DNA of 64,000 nt from an uncultured Alistipes sp. (GTDB lineage Bacteria > Bacteroidota > Bacteroidia > Bacteroidales > Rikenellaceae). Below, one piece after another: positions 44,766 to 53,663 of this stretch; position 1 is the stretch's first letter; each line of letters opens with the position of its first letter. The notes under the pieces were generated by a model. It was given only the letters and a program-made list of their open reading frames with translations. It was not told the origin of the DNA and ran no database searches. The stretch is taken from assembly GCA_944321955.1 (NCBI GenBank), contig CALUNG010000003.1, forward strand, positions 93,206 to 157,205, given 5' to 3'. Made by a program: the position numbers and the translations under genes.

Positions 44766-47249
44766 ATGGAAAGATTCAAATCGATACTCAGGACATTGGC
44801 GCCATACGCGGCTGCGCTGGCGATTTTCTATGCCGTAAGCGCATTCTGTTTCGCCCCGCAGTTCGAGGGGAAGGTTCTGCCGCAACACGACATCGAGCAG
44901 TACGACGGAATGTGGAGCGACATCCGCCGGATGCGTGAAGCCACCGGCGAAGACGCACAATGGACCGGCGGCATGTTCGGCGGCATGCCCGCATATCTCA
45001 TCAACGTCGAATACCCTTCGCAGATAGTCAAGAACACCATAGGCAACATCGTCAAGGCCGTAAAGACCCCGGCGGGATTCATCTTCTTCGCCATGACGGC
45101 CATGTGGCTGATGATGCTCATGCTGGGCATGTCGCCGTGGGCTGGCATCGTTCCGGCGCTGGCCTACGGACTATCGACATACTTCTTCCTGATAATCGGC
45201 GCCGGACACGTCACAAAGATGTGGGCTCTGGTCTACGCTCCCCTCATGATGGGAGGCGCCTGGATGACCCTGCGCGGCAACATGTGGGCGGGCGGCGTGC
45301 TGACGGCTCTCTTCACCTCGCTCGAGATCGGAGCCAACCACCCGCAGATAACCTACTATTTCCTGCTGGCGATGGCCGCATTCTGGATCAGCGAGCTGGT
45401 TTTCGCCATACGCGGACACCAAATCAGGGAATTTTGCAAACGTACGGGCGTACTTGCCGTTGCCGGCATCGTGGCGCTGGGATCCAATTTCGCACCGCTG
45501 TGGTACACGTCGCAGCACTCGGGAGACACGATCCGCGGAGGATCGGAACTCGCTGCCGAAAATTCGGGTGACGGTCTCGACCTGCAGTACGCCACGGCTT
45601 GGAGCTACGGCATAGGCGAAAGCTGGAACATGCTGATACCCGACTTCGAGGGACGCGACTCGGCCTCGACATTCAGCCCCGACGGCCCCGTCGGCGACGC
45701 CCTTTCGGACATAGGTTTGCGTCAGGCCGCGGCTCAGCTGCCCACATACTGGGGCGAACAGCCCTACACCGCAGGCCCCACATATCTCGGGGCCGCAGCG
45801 ATATTCCTCGCCCTGCTCGGACTGATGCTCATCGGCAACCGCAACCGCTGGTGGATAGCGGTGGTCATGCTGTTGATGCTGTTGCTGGCATGGGGGCACA
45901 ATTTCATGGGCTTCACCGAATTCTGCTTCAAATACCTGCCCTTCTACAACAAGTTCCGCACGGTGTCGACCACGCTGGTCGTACTCGAATGGGCCGTACC
46001 GCTGCTTGCGGGTGCGGCGCTCTGGAAGATGTGGAAGGCCGATGATCAGGCCCGCCGCGGCATGTGGAGACCGATAGCATGGGCCGCAGGCATCACGGGC
46101 GGCATATGCTTGTTGTTCGCCGTGGCCGGCAGCTCGATTCTCGACTTCGGCCGCACCTCCAGCGAGGACTTCATGATAGAGCAGTTCTACCACATGTTCA
46201 GGAATGCGGGCGCCGATGACTACATAGAGCACGGCGTACACGAGCAGTTGGGCGTACGGGTGGCCGCCGCCATGGTCGAGGAGCGGGCCGAAATGATGAG
46301 CTCCGACGCATGGCGTTCATTCATATTCATCGTATTGGCAGCCGCCGCAACCGCACTCTTCGCCCTGCGCAAAATCAACCGCGGGGTACTTACGGGCGCG
46401 CTGGCCGTAATCGTGCTGGCCGACATGCTTCCGGTGGACATGCGCTTCATGCCACGCGACCGTTTCGTGGCCGAGAACCGGCAGGGAGTAAAGCCCACGC
46501 AGGCCGACCTCGAGATAATGAAGGACAAGGATCCCGGATACCGCGTGCTGAACCTCACCGTCAGCCCGTTCAACGATGCCACGACATCCTATTTCCACCG
46601 TTCGGTCGGCGGCTACCACGGAGCCAAGCTCGCCCGTTATCAGGATCTCATAGACCGCTACCTCTCGCAGGGCGACGAGGGCGTCCTCGACATGCTCAAC
46701 ACCCGTTACGTCATCAACCCCGACGGCAGCGTCACGCGCCGCGACAGCGCCAACGGCGCCGCCTGGTTCATCGACGGAGTAGTGCCGGCCGCCGATGCCG
46801 GCGAAGAGATCGACCTGCTCGGACGTATCGATACCAGACACACGGCCGTCTTCTCACCCAAAGGCAACCGCAACCTGCCCGAAAAGGGCCCGTTCGGAGA
46901 TGGCGACATATCGCTCGCGGAGTACAGGCCCAACTACCTGCGCTATGAATACACGGCCGACGACGATGCCTTCGCCGTCTTCTCCGAGATATTCTACGAC
47001 AAGGGTTGGAAAGCATACATAGACGGCAACGAAGCTCCATACTGCCGCGTCGACTATCTGCTGCGCGGCATGCGCCTGCCTGAGGGCACGCATACGGTCG
47101 AGTGGCGTTTCCGCGCTCCGGCATGGGGATTGACAAGTACCGTAACGGCCATCTTCTCGCTGATAATATTGGCGGGTGTCGTTACGTTGATAATATGGAC
47201 TACAGCAAGCAAACGTAAAAAGCAATGTCAAACACAGACCGCAGACTGA
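44766..47249 (+). CDS. YfhO-family membrane protein
   Basis: An 827-residue integral membrane protein with about 12-13 hydrophobic spans. The first loop carries QHDIEQYDGMWSDIRRM and GGMFGGMPAY, and later come NHPQITYYFLLAM and PFYNKFRTVST. After about residue 590 a periplasmic domain follows (YFHRSVGGYHGAKLARYQDL, then DMLNTRYVINPDG) and a final span. This is the layout of YfhO/GT-C-like proteins, some of which glycosylate teichoic acids in Firmicutes. The Bacteroidetes role is unknown. ftsX overlaps its end by 25 bases. Confidence 0.85.
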   Translation: MERFKSILRTLAPYAAALAIFYAVSAFCFAPQFEGKVLPQHDIEQYDGMWSDIRRMREATGEDAQWTGGMFGGMPAYLINVEYPSQIVKNTIGNIVKAVKTPAGFIFFAMTAMWLMMLMLGMSPWAGIVPALAYGLSTYFFLIIGAGHVTKMWALVYAPLMMGGAWMTLRGNMWAGGVLTALFTSLEIGANHPQITYYFLLAMAAFWISELVFAIRGHQIREFCKRTGVLAVAGIVALGSNFAPLWYTSQHSGDTIRGGSELAAENSGDGLDLQYATAWSYGIGESWNMLIPDFEGRDSASTFSPDGPVGDALSDIGLRQAAAQLPTYWGEQPYTAGPTYLGAAAIFLALLGLMLIGNRNRWWIAVVMLLMLLLAWGHNFMGFTEFCFKYLPFYNKFRTVSTTLVVLEWAVPLLAGAALWKMWKADDQARRGMWRPIAWAAGITGGICLLFAVAGSSILDFGRTSSEDFMIEQFYHMFRNAGADDYIEHGVHEQLGVRVAAAMVEERAEMMSSDAWRSFIFIVLAAAATALFALRKINRGVLTGALAVIVLADMLPVDMRFMPRDRFVAENRQGVKPTQADLEIMKDKDPGYRVLNLTVSPFNDATTSYFHRSVGGYHGAKLARYQDLIDRYLSQGDEGVLDMLNTRYVINPDGSVTRRDSANGAAWFIDGVVPAADAGEEIDLLGRIDTRHTAVFSPKGNRNLPEKGPFGDGDISLAEYRPNYLRYEYTADDDAFAVFSEIFYDKGWKAYIDGNEAPYCRVDYLLRGMRLPEGTHTVEWRFRAPAWGLTSTVTAIFSLIILAGVVTLIIWTTASKRKKQCQTQTAD

Positions 47250-48109
47250 AACGCAAGGTCCGCAATTCATACATGATCTCGACGGTCAGCATCGCGCTGG
47301 TACTCTTTCTGTTGGGAGCCGTGGCATATCTGATGACCGCAGCCATGAAGATCGCAGACTCGCTGAGCCGTAGCGTTACGGTCATAGTCGAGTTGCGCAA
47401 CGACGCCGGCGAAGAGCAGCGTGCAGCCATCCGCAAACACTTCGAGCAGAGCCCGATGGTCGACGAAATTACGTTCTCGTCGAAGGAGTCGAAACTCGAG
47501 GACGAGGAGTTCCGCAAGATATTCGCCGCGGAATTCGAGGATGTCCTCGATGAAAACCCGCTGCTCGATTCATACGAGGTGCGTCTTTCGGCAAAATCGG
47601 GGGATGACGAGGCGCTCGGCGCATTCATCGACGAGGCGATGACGCTCGACGGCGTGGAGCACGTGTCATATCCGGCACGTGTGGTCGAGAAGATGCACTC
47701 GACAATCAACAAGGTACGTCCTCTGCTGCTCATATTCGCGGCCGTGCTGCTGGTAATATCGCTCACGCTGCTCAACAGCACCATCCGTCTGGCCATCTAC
47801 TCGAAACGCTACATAATCAACACCATGAAGCTGGTTGGCGCCACCAAGTGGTTCATAATGAGGCCTTTCCTGTGGAGCGGCTTCAAGCAGGGCATTGCGG
47901 CCGGAATCATCGCCGCCGCCCTGTTCGGCGCCACGATCTACGGCATAGACCGTTCGCTGCCCGAGATATCGTCGCACGAACAGCTCATGGCGGCCGCCGC
48001 CATCCTCGGCGGCATGATCGTCACTGGCGTGGCGGTATCGCTGCTCTTCACGCTCTTCGCCGTGAACAAGTTCGTAAACATGAAATCAAACAAAATATAT
48101 CTTTACTGA
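47225..48109 (+). CDS. ftsX: Cell-division permease-like protein FtsX
   Basis: A 294-residue protein with four membrane spans: one near the N-terminus (SIALVLFLLGAVAYLM), a periplasmic domain (about 50-160, SVTVIVELRNDAG then SFSSKES-like), and three spans near the C-terminus (LLLIFAAVLLVISLTLLNST, then the IRLAIYSKRYIINTMKLVGA coupling segment). FtsX works with the ATPase FtsE to control peptidoglycan hydrolases. No ftsE is beside it here, as is common in Bacteroidetes. It overlaps the end of the YfhO gene and is followed by DUF3098. Confidence 0.92.
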   Translation: MSNTDRRLKRKVRNSYMISTVSIALVLFLLGAVAYLMTAAMKIADSLSRSVTVIVELRNDAGEEQRAAIRKHFEQSPMVDEITFSSKESKLEDEEFRKIFAAEFEDVLDENPLLDSYEVRLSAKSGDDEALGAFIDEAMTLDGVEHVSYPARVVEKMHSTINKVRPLLLIFAAVLLVISLTLLNSTIRLAIYSKRYIINTMKLVGATKWFIMRPFLWSGFKQGIAAGIIAAALFGATIYGIDRSLPEISSHEQLMAAAAILGGMIVTGVAVSLLFTLFAVNKFVNMKSNKIYLY

Positions 48110-48110
48110 C

Positions 48111-48371
48111 ATGGGAAAACTCAAGGATCGCTTCTCGAAGATAACCGACGGCAACGACGGAAAGATGGCGCTGTCGATGCGCAACTACGTACTGCTGCTC
48201 ATCGGCTTCGTTGTAATCGTCATCGGGTTCGTGCTGATGGCGGGAGGAGGCAGCCCGTCGCCCGACGAATTCGACTACTCGATGTTCTCGTGGAGGCGCA
48301 TCACGCTCGCGCCGATACTGGTCATAGGCGGCTTCGCCTTTGAAATATACGCCAGCCTGAAGCGTTTTTAG
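48111..48371 (+). CDS. DUF3098-family small membrane protein
   Basis: An 86-residue protein with two hydrophobic spans (NYVLLLIGFVVIVIGFVLMA and ITLAPILVIGGFAFEIYA) joined by the conserved GGGSPSPDEFDYSMFSWRRI loop. It starts one base after the ftsX stop. DUF3098 genes are typical followers of ftsX in Bacteroidetes and usually precede uppP. The role is unknown, and a link to division or lipid-carrier recycling is an inference from position. Confidence 0.85.
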   Translation: MGKLKDRFSKITDGNDGKMALSMRNYVLLLIGFVVIVIGFVLMAGGGSPSPDEFDYSMFSWRRITLAPILVIGGFAFEIYASLKRF

Positions 48372-48389
48372 GCGTCTGCCGCATGCAAA

Positions 48390-48427
48390 GCGAGAGGCGG
48401 GTCATCACGTGATGACCCGCCTCTCGC
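48390..48427. terminator. 38-bp perfect palindrome between convergent genes
   Basis: Nineteen bases (GCGAGAGGCGGGTCATCAC) are followed at once by their exact reverse complement, with no spacer. It lies between the convergent DUF3098 and oxidoreductase genes, so it most likely ends both transcripts. Neither side has a good U-run, which is unusual for an intrinsic terminator. Confidence 0.6.
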
Positions 48428-48446
48428 GTGTATCGATGCGTACAGG

Positions 48447-49853
48447 TTACTTCACGGCAACCTTGCGCTTGCCCAGTCGGCTCTCCTCGGCCTTGAAGCC
48501 CATGACGTGGCTCTCGATCGAGACGTCGATCGTACTCGACAGCAGCGACTGATCCTGAGCGGCAACGGCGCGCACGAAGTCACGGACAAGTGCGAGGTCG
48601 CCTCCGCCGTGACCGGCACCCCTGTACTCGGGAATCTCCTCGACCTTCTTGTCCCATACCATACGCTTGCCGGTGCGGAATTCCGTAACGGTAAACGTGG
48701 TCATGTCGCCTTCGATATACCCGCGTGTACCCATGATGCGCGTACGGCGGCCGCCGCGCGGCGTGAAGGCATCCATCGTAAAGCTGGCCGTAATGCCGTC
48801 GCCGAAACGCATCGTGGCCACATAATGGTCGCACTGGTCGTTGTCGCAACGGAAAACGCACCGTCCGTAATCGGTGGTCAGGAGTTTTTCGTGTATGAGT
48901 TTCGGATCCTTGCGCGGCAGATCGAACACCGACGTATGCCACTTCTTGCGTTCGTAGATGTCGATGGCCGAATAGGGGCACGTAGCCTCGTGAGGACATC
49001 CGTCCGTACAGCGCTCGGGAGCGCCCTCGGGCATGTTCTCGCGGCGGAAGAAGAAGAGCGAACCCTCGGCCGCAATCATCTCGCACGGTTTGCCGACGAT
49101 CCAGCGAAGGATATCGAGGTCATGGCACGACTTGGCGAGGATGATGGGTGTTGTCTGTTTGGAGTTGTGCCAGTTGCCGCGCACGTACGAGTGGGCCATG
49201 TGGGCATACTGTATGGGCTCCATGTGTTGTATGCTTACAAGATCGCCGATGGCACCCGAATCTACGACCTGCTTCAAGGCGATGAAATACGGTGCGTAAC
49301 GCAGAACATGACACACGGCAACGATGCGGTTGTACTTGTGGGCCTGAGCGAGAATGCTGCGACACTCCTTTTCGGTTGGAGCCACCGGTTTTTCGAGCAG
49401 TACGTCGTATCCTTCGGCCAAAGCCATCATGCAGGGTTCGTAATGGAGGTTGTCGGGAGTGGCGATAACGACGGCATCGGCGAACTTCGCACGTTCGAAC
49501 ACTTCATGGAAATCGCCGAAGCAGTTCTCTTCGGGGACGGAGTAACGCTTGCGCATCGCTTCGCGACGGTCGGGATTGATGTCGGCCACGCCCACCACCT
49601 TCATGGCATCGGGGAAACGCGATGCATATCCCGCATAGGTACGACCGCGATTGCCGGCTCCGACGATGATGACCGATATCGGTTTCGATACCTTTGCTCC
49701 GAGCCCCTCGACGGGAATGTCCAGTTTTTCGGCACCGTCAAAAAAGTCGGCATCCGTATCTTCATCGGAGGTCATGCCCTTGACATCAACCCCCACAAGC
49801 GACGCCCCGACCGTAAGCAGGCCGAGTCTCTTCAGAAATTCAAGTCTGTCCAT
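48447..49853 (-). CDS. Gfo/Idh/MocA-family NAD(P)-dependent oxidoreductase, exported
   Basis: A 468-residue protein started at the ATG at 49853. The N-terminus is Tat-like (MDRLEFLKRLGLLTVGASLV) but has Lys-Arg in place of the twin Arg. The Rossmann domain has IIVGAGNRGRTYAGY and the family's LLEKPVAPTEKEC; the C-terminal alpha/beta domain holds a Cys-rich CTDGCPHEATCPYSAID loop and GRRTRIMGTRGYIEGDMT. Relatives act on sugars or as NAD-dependent glycosidases (GH109), but the substrate is unknown here. It lies opposite to and between ftsX-DUF3098 and uppP-truB-queA, genes that usually stand together. Confidence 0.85.
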   Translation of the reverse strand: MDRLEFLKRLGLLTVGASLVGVDVKGMTSDEDTDADFFDGAEKLDIPVEGLGAKVSKPISVIIVGAGNRGRTYAGYASRFPDAMKVVGVADINPDRREAMRKRYSVPEENCFGDFHEVFERAKFADAVVIATPDNLHYEPCMMALAEGYDVLLEKPVAPTEKECRSILAQAHKYNRIVAVCHVLRYAPYFIALKQVVDSGAIGDLVSIQHMEPIQYAHMAHSYVRGNWHNSKQTTPIILAKSCHDLDILRWIVGKPCEMIAAEGSLFFFRRENMPEGAPERCTDGCPHEATCPYSAIDIYERKKWHTSVFDLPRKDPKLIHEKLLTTDYGRCVFRCDNDQCDHYVATMRFGDGITASFTMDAFTPRGGRRTRIMGTRGYIEGDMTTFTVTEFRTGKRMVWDKKVEEIPEYRGAGHGGGDLALVRDFVRAVAAQDQSLLSSTIDVSIESHVMGFKAEESRLGKRKVAVK

Positions 49854-49886
49854 CAAAAAAGTTTTTAAGGTTATTTATTGCTGATA

Positions 49887-49894
49887 CAAAGATA
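49887..49894 (-). promoter_or_regulatory. Promoter (-7) of the oxidoreductase gene
   Basis: The minus strand reads TATCTTTG, an exact TAnnTTTG, 33 bp ahead of the start codon. No clear -33 element. Confidence 0.6.
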
Positions 49895-50078
49895 TGTAAA
49901 ACAACCATAAAAACAGGCTAAAATCGGACACAAATACGCTATTTTCGTTTGTTTTCATTTCTTTTGCCGTACAGCCGCGCAGCAAAAGGAAACCGGACGC
50001 CACGATGCGGCAAAGAATTTGCATGCACCCTGCTCCCGCACACAATATTTTGATATACTGCAAAAAGAGCGGATTGTT

Positions 50079-50112
50079 TTTGGGTCTGTTCGCATTATCT
50101 TTATTATCTTTG
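50079..50112 (+). promoter_or_regulatory. Promoter of the uppP-truB unit
   Basis: TTTG (50079-50082), 22 bp, then TATCTTTG (50105-50112), an exact -7 element. The spacer is two or three bases longer than usual. The start codon of uppP is 56 bp downstream. Confidence 0.6.
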
Positions 50113-50168
50113 CGCGCTGATTCCCGCAACACGGGCAGAACGTTCACTAAAAATACAATCGCAAAACC

Positions 50169-50963
50169 ATGGAGACGATAGAAGCAATCATACTCGGCAT
50201 GGTGCAGGGCCTCACCGAGTTCCTGCCCGTATCGAGCAGCGGCCACCTGCAGATAGCCAAGGCCCTGCTGGGCGTAGAGATCGAAGAAAACCTCGCTTTC
50301 GACGTCACGCTGCACGCCGCGACTGTACTCAGTACGATAGTTGTGCTGTGGCCCGAAGTGCGCCGCCTCGTATGCGGGCTCTTTTCGCGCCGCTTCAACG
50401 CCGAACAGGCATATATTCTAAAGCTCATCGTGTCGATGATCCCGATAGGCATAGTAGGCTTCGCGCTGAAGGACCAGCTCGACGCCATGCTCAATTCGCC
50501 CTACATCCTCACCATCGTAGGTGCGATGTTGCTGCTCACGGCCGCTCTGCTCGCCTTCGCATACTACGCCCGCCCGCGCCAGAAGGCCGAAATCTCATAC
50601 CGCGACGCATTCATAATAGGTCTGGCACAGGCCGTGGCCGCCATGCCGGGACTGTCGCGTTCGGGTTCGACCATAGCAACCGGTCTGCTTCTGGGCGACC
50701 GCAAGGAGTCGGTGGCACAATTCTCGTTCCTTATGGTGCTGGCGCCGATTCTGGGAGAGATGCTGCTGACGATAATCAAGGGTGAAGCCTCGTTCGCATC
50801 GATCGGAACGGTGCCGATGATCGCAGGATTCGCAGCGGCCTTCATCGTTGGATGCCTTGCCTGCAAGTTCATGATCAATATCGTCAAGCGCGGGAAGCTG
50901 ATATGGTTCGCCATCTATTGCGCTCTGGCCGGCATCGTATCCATAACCAGCAGCCTGCTCTGA
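50169..50963 (+). CDS. uppP: Undecaprenyl-diphosphatase (BacA type)
   Basis: A 264-residue inner-membrane enzyme that dephosphorylates undecaprenyl diphosphate to recycle the lipid carrier of cell-wall synthesis and gives bacitracin tolerance. Both signature motifs are complete: the (E/Q)xxxE region in [20 protein letters not shown] and the PGxSRSGxT loop in [19 protein letters not shown]. It has about eight hydrophobic spans. truB follows three bases after its stop. Confidence 0.96.
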   Translation: METIEAIILGMVQGLTEFLPVSSSGHLQIAKALLGVEIEENLAFDVTLHAATVLSTIVVLWPEVRRLVCGLFSRRFNAEQAYILKLIVSMIPIGIVGFALKDQLDAMLNSPYILTIVGAMLLLTAALLAFAYYARPRQKAEISYRDAFIIGLAQAVAAMPGLSRSGSTIATGLLLGDRKESVAQFSFLMVLAPILGEMLLTIIKGEASFASIGTVPMIAGFAAAFIVGCLACKFMINIVKRGKLIWFAIYCALAGIVSITSSLL

Positions 50964-50966
50964 CAT

Positions 50967-51680
50967 ATGGAAAATCAACAGATAGACAACATCAACTTCG
51001 AAGAGGGCTACATTGCCGTCATCGACAAGCCGCTGGAGTGGACATCGACCGACGTGGTGCGCAAGATCAAGTTCGCACTGCGCCGCAAGGGCTACCGCAA
51101 GGTAAAGGTGGGACATGCCGGCACACTCGACCCGCTGGCCACGGGCGTACTGGTCGTCTGCATCGGACGCGCCACCAAGATGGTCGAGCAGCTGCAGGCC
51201 GAAGAGAAGGAGTATACCGCCGATCTGATGCTGGGCGCCACTACGGCAAGTTACGACATGGAACATCCGGTGGACCGCACGTTCCCTACGGAGCACATCA
51301 CGCGCGAAGCCGTCGAGCAGGCTCTCGCCTCGCTCACCGGAGAACGGCTGCAGGCCCCGCCGCTCTATTCGGCCAAGAAGATCGAGGGCGTACGCGCATA
51401 CGATCTGGCCCGTGCCGGCGAGGAGGTCGAGCTGCGCAAGAACCTCATAAACATATACGACCTCAAGCTTGAGAGATGCGAACTGCCGTCGATAGGCATA
51501 CGCGTCAGATGCAGCAAGGGAACCTACATCCGTTCGCTTGCCGCCGAGATAGGCGAAGCCCTCGGCAGCGGCGCATACCTGACATCACTCCGAAGGGTGC
51601 GCAGCGGCGGTTTCACGGCGGACAATGCCATGTCGGTGGAGGATTTTCTGGAAATGTTGGGGAAAATCGAGACCAAGTGA
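50967..51680 (+). CDS. truB: tRNA pseudouridine(55) synthase
   Basis: A 237-residue enzyme that makes pseudouridine 55 in the T-loop of tRNAs. The catalytic Asp is in VGHAGTLDPLATGVLVV; KEYTADLMLGATTASYDMEH and CSKGTYIRSLAAEIGEALG are the other family blocks. It lacks a PUA domain, as in the short forms. It lies three bases after uppP and 76 bases before queA. Confidence 0.96.
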   Translation: MENQQIDNINFEEGYIAVIDKPLEWTSTDVVRKIKFALRRKGYRKVKVGHAGTLDPLATGVLVVCIGRATKMVEQLQAEEKEYTADLMLGATTASYDMEHPVDRTFPTEHITREAVEQALASLTGERLQAPPLYSAKKIEGVRAYDLARAGEEVELRKNLINIYDLKLERCELPSIGIRVRCSKGTYIRSLAAEIGEALGSGAYLTSLRRVRSGGFTADNAMSVEDFLEMLGKIETK

Positions 51681-51756
51681 AACAAAAACGGCCTTTTTTC
51701 GTATAAAGTTTGATTGTCATTTTCTGAAAACATAGAAAACTTACTCAAAACGGATC

Positions 51757-52806
51757 ATGAAGTTATCGCAATACGGATATGACTTTTCGCCCGAAATGCT
51801 GGCGAAATACCCCGCAGAAGTCCGCGATGAATCCCGCCTGATGGTCGTAAACCGCGCCACGGGCAAAATCGAGCACCGCATATTCAAGGATATTCTCGAC
51901 TACTTCGAAGAGAAGGACCTCTTCGTGTTCAACGACACCAAGGTGTTCCCGGCACGCCTCTACGGAAACAAGGAGAAGACCGGCGCCGAGATCGAAATAT
52001 TCCTGCTGCGCGAGCTCAACCGCGACCTGCGTCTGTGGGACGTGCTGGTTGACCCCGCCCGCAAGATTCGAATCGGGAACAAGCTCTACTTCGGCGAGGA
52101 CGACATTCTGGGAGCCGAGGTCATCGACAACACCACCTCGCGCGGCCGCACGCTGCGTTTTCTCTACGACGGTCCCTACGACGAGTTCAAACAGACGCTC
52201 TTCCGCATGGGCGAGACCCCGCTGCCGCGATGGGTGCGCGAGAAGGTCGAGCCGCTCGATGCCGAGCGCTACCAGACCATCTTCGCCTCGAAAGAGGGTG
52301 CCGTCGCCGCCCCAACGGCCGGACTGCACTTCTCCAAGCATCTGCTCAAGCGCATGGAGATCAAGGGCGTGGACAAGGCATTCATCACACTGCACGCCGG
52401 TCTCGGCAACTTCCGCACGGTCGACGTCGAGGATCTCTCGAAACACAAGATGGACTCCGAACAGTTCTTCGTGACCGAAGAGGCCGCTCAGGCCGTCAAC
52501 TCGGCCAAGGACAGCGGTCACAAGGTCGTCTCGATCGGCACTACGGTCATGCGTACGCTCGAGACGGTGGTCTCGACCAACGGACACATCAACGCCATGG
52601 AAGGCTGGACCAACAAGTTCATCTTCGAGCCATACGACTTCACCGTCGCCGACGCAATGGTGGCCAACTTCCAGCTGCCCTACTCCACGCAGCTGATGAT
52701 GATCGCCGCCTTCGGCGGCTACAACCTCGTAATGGAGGCCTACAAGGTCGCCAAGGAGGAGGGATACCGCTTCGGTACCTACGGCGACGCAATGCTGATA
52801 CTTTAA
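51757..52806 (+). CDS. queA: S-adenosylmethionine:tRNA ribosyltransferase-isomerase
   Basis: A 349-residue enzyme that forms epoxyqueuosine in the wobble base of tRNA. It starts [20 protein letters not shown], has [39 protein letters not shown] and [11 protein letters not shown]-like ([16 protein letters not shown]), and ends [13 protein letters not shown]. All family blocks are present. It follows truB in the common Bacteroidetes order. Confidence 0.96.
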   Translation: MKLSQYGYDFSPEMLAKYPAEVRDESRLMVVNRATGKIEHRIFKDILDYFEEKDLFVFNDTKVFPARLYGNKEKTGAEIEIFLLRELNRDLRLWDVLVDPARKIRIGNKLYFGEDDILGAEVIDNTTSRGRTLRFLYDGPYDEFKQTLFRMGETPLPRWVREKVEPLDAERYQTIFASKEGAVAAPTAGLHFSKHLLKRMEIKGVDKAFITLHAGLGNFRTVDVEDLSKHKMDSEQFFVTEEAAQAVNSAKDSGHKVVSIGTTVMRTLETVVSTNGHINAMEGWTNKFIFEPYDFTVADAMVANFQLPYSTQLMMIAAFGGYNLVMEAYKVAKEEGYRFGTYGDAMLIL

Positions 52807-52824
52807 GTTTAAGAAAAAATTTCG

Positions 52825-52832
52825 TATCTTTG
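52825..52832 (+). promoter_or_regulatory. Promoter (-7) of the starch synthase/DUF4270 pair
   Basis: TATCTTTG is an exact -7 element. A TTTA sequence 19 bp upstream, overlapping the queA stop, could act as -33. Confidence 0.65.
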
Positions 52833-52853
52833 TCGAACCAATACAAATCTGCG

Positions 52854-53663
52854 ATGTCAAACAACAGGATATTATACGTATGCCAGGAGATTGCGCCCTA
52901 TCTTCCCGAAAACGAAGAGTCGCTGCTCTGCCGTACCCTGTCGCAGGCAATGCAGGAGCGCGGCAATGAAGTGCGTACGTTCATGCCCCGCTACGGTTGC
53001 ATCAACGAACGCCGCAACCAGCTGCACGAAGTCATTCGCCTGTCGGGGATGAACCTGATAATCGACGACAACGACCACCAGCTCATCATCAAGGTGGCGT
53101 CGATACCCTCTGCGCGTATCCAGATTTACTTCATCGACAACGACGACTATTTCGCCCGCAAGGCCGTAATGACCGATGCCGACGGCAACCAGTTCGCCGA
53201 CAACGACGAACGCATGGTCTTCTTCGCCCGCGGCGTACTCGAGACGGTCAAGAAGCTGCACTGGTCACCGACCATCGTGCACTGCCACGGCTGGTTCTCG
53301 GCCATAGCGCCCATATACCTCAAAAAAGTTTTCAACGACGACCCCGTATTCAAGAATGTCAAGATTGTGGTATCGCTCTACGACGACAAGTTCCCCGGCA
53401 GCCTCAACCCCAATCTGCGCCATTCGATTGCAGGCGAGGGCGTCAAGGATAAAAATCTGTCTATTCTCGACGATCCTTCATACGAAAATCTCTATCGTTT
53501 CGTTATTGGTTATGCCGACGGTGTGGCGATAGCGTCGGAGGGTGTCGATGCCGCCGTGCTCGACATCGCCCGCAACAGCGGAAAACCGCTGCTCGAATAC
53601 CGTTCGCCGAAAGAAGAGGGATTTTTCGATAATTACGACCGTTTCTATGAAGAGTTACGCTAG
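52854..53663 (+). CDS. Single-domain glycogen/starch synthase-like protein (GT5 N-terminal half)
   Basis: A 269-residue protein. The ATG at 52854 lies 21 bp after the -7 element and gives MSNNRILYVCQEIAPYLPEN. It matches the N-terminal (starch-synthase catalytic) half of GT5 enzymes, with LSQAMQERGNEVRTFMPRYG and the VHCHGWFSAIAPIYL segment, but it has no C-terminal Rossmann domain that would carry the ADP-glucose site. Its N-terminal K-x-G-G loop is replaced (PENEES). It is therefore unlikely to make glycogen alone. Similar short proteins occur in many Bacteroidetes next to DUF4270, whose gene overlaps its end by 17 bases. Confidence 0.8.
   Translation: MSNNRILYVCQEIAPYLPENEESLLCRTLSQAMQERGNEVRTFMPRYGCINERRNQLHEVIRLSGMNLIIDDNDHQLIIKVASIPSARIQIYFIDNDDYFARKAVMTDADGNQFADNDERMVFFARGVLETVKKLHWSPTIVHCHGWFSAIAPIYLKKVFNDDPVFKNVKIVVSLYDDKFPGSLNPNLRHSIAGEGVKDKNLSILDDPSYENLYRFVIGYADGVAIASEGVDAAVLDIARNSGKPLLEYRSPKEEGFFDNYDRFYEELR

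Larger units (their letters stand above)
49854..50168. other. Divergent promoter region between the oxidoreductase and uppP
   Basis: This 315-bp stretch carries the two promoters listed separately. Between them lies AT-rich DNA and a short GC-rich segment with no repeat or reading frame worth calling. Confidence 0.5.
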
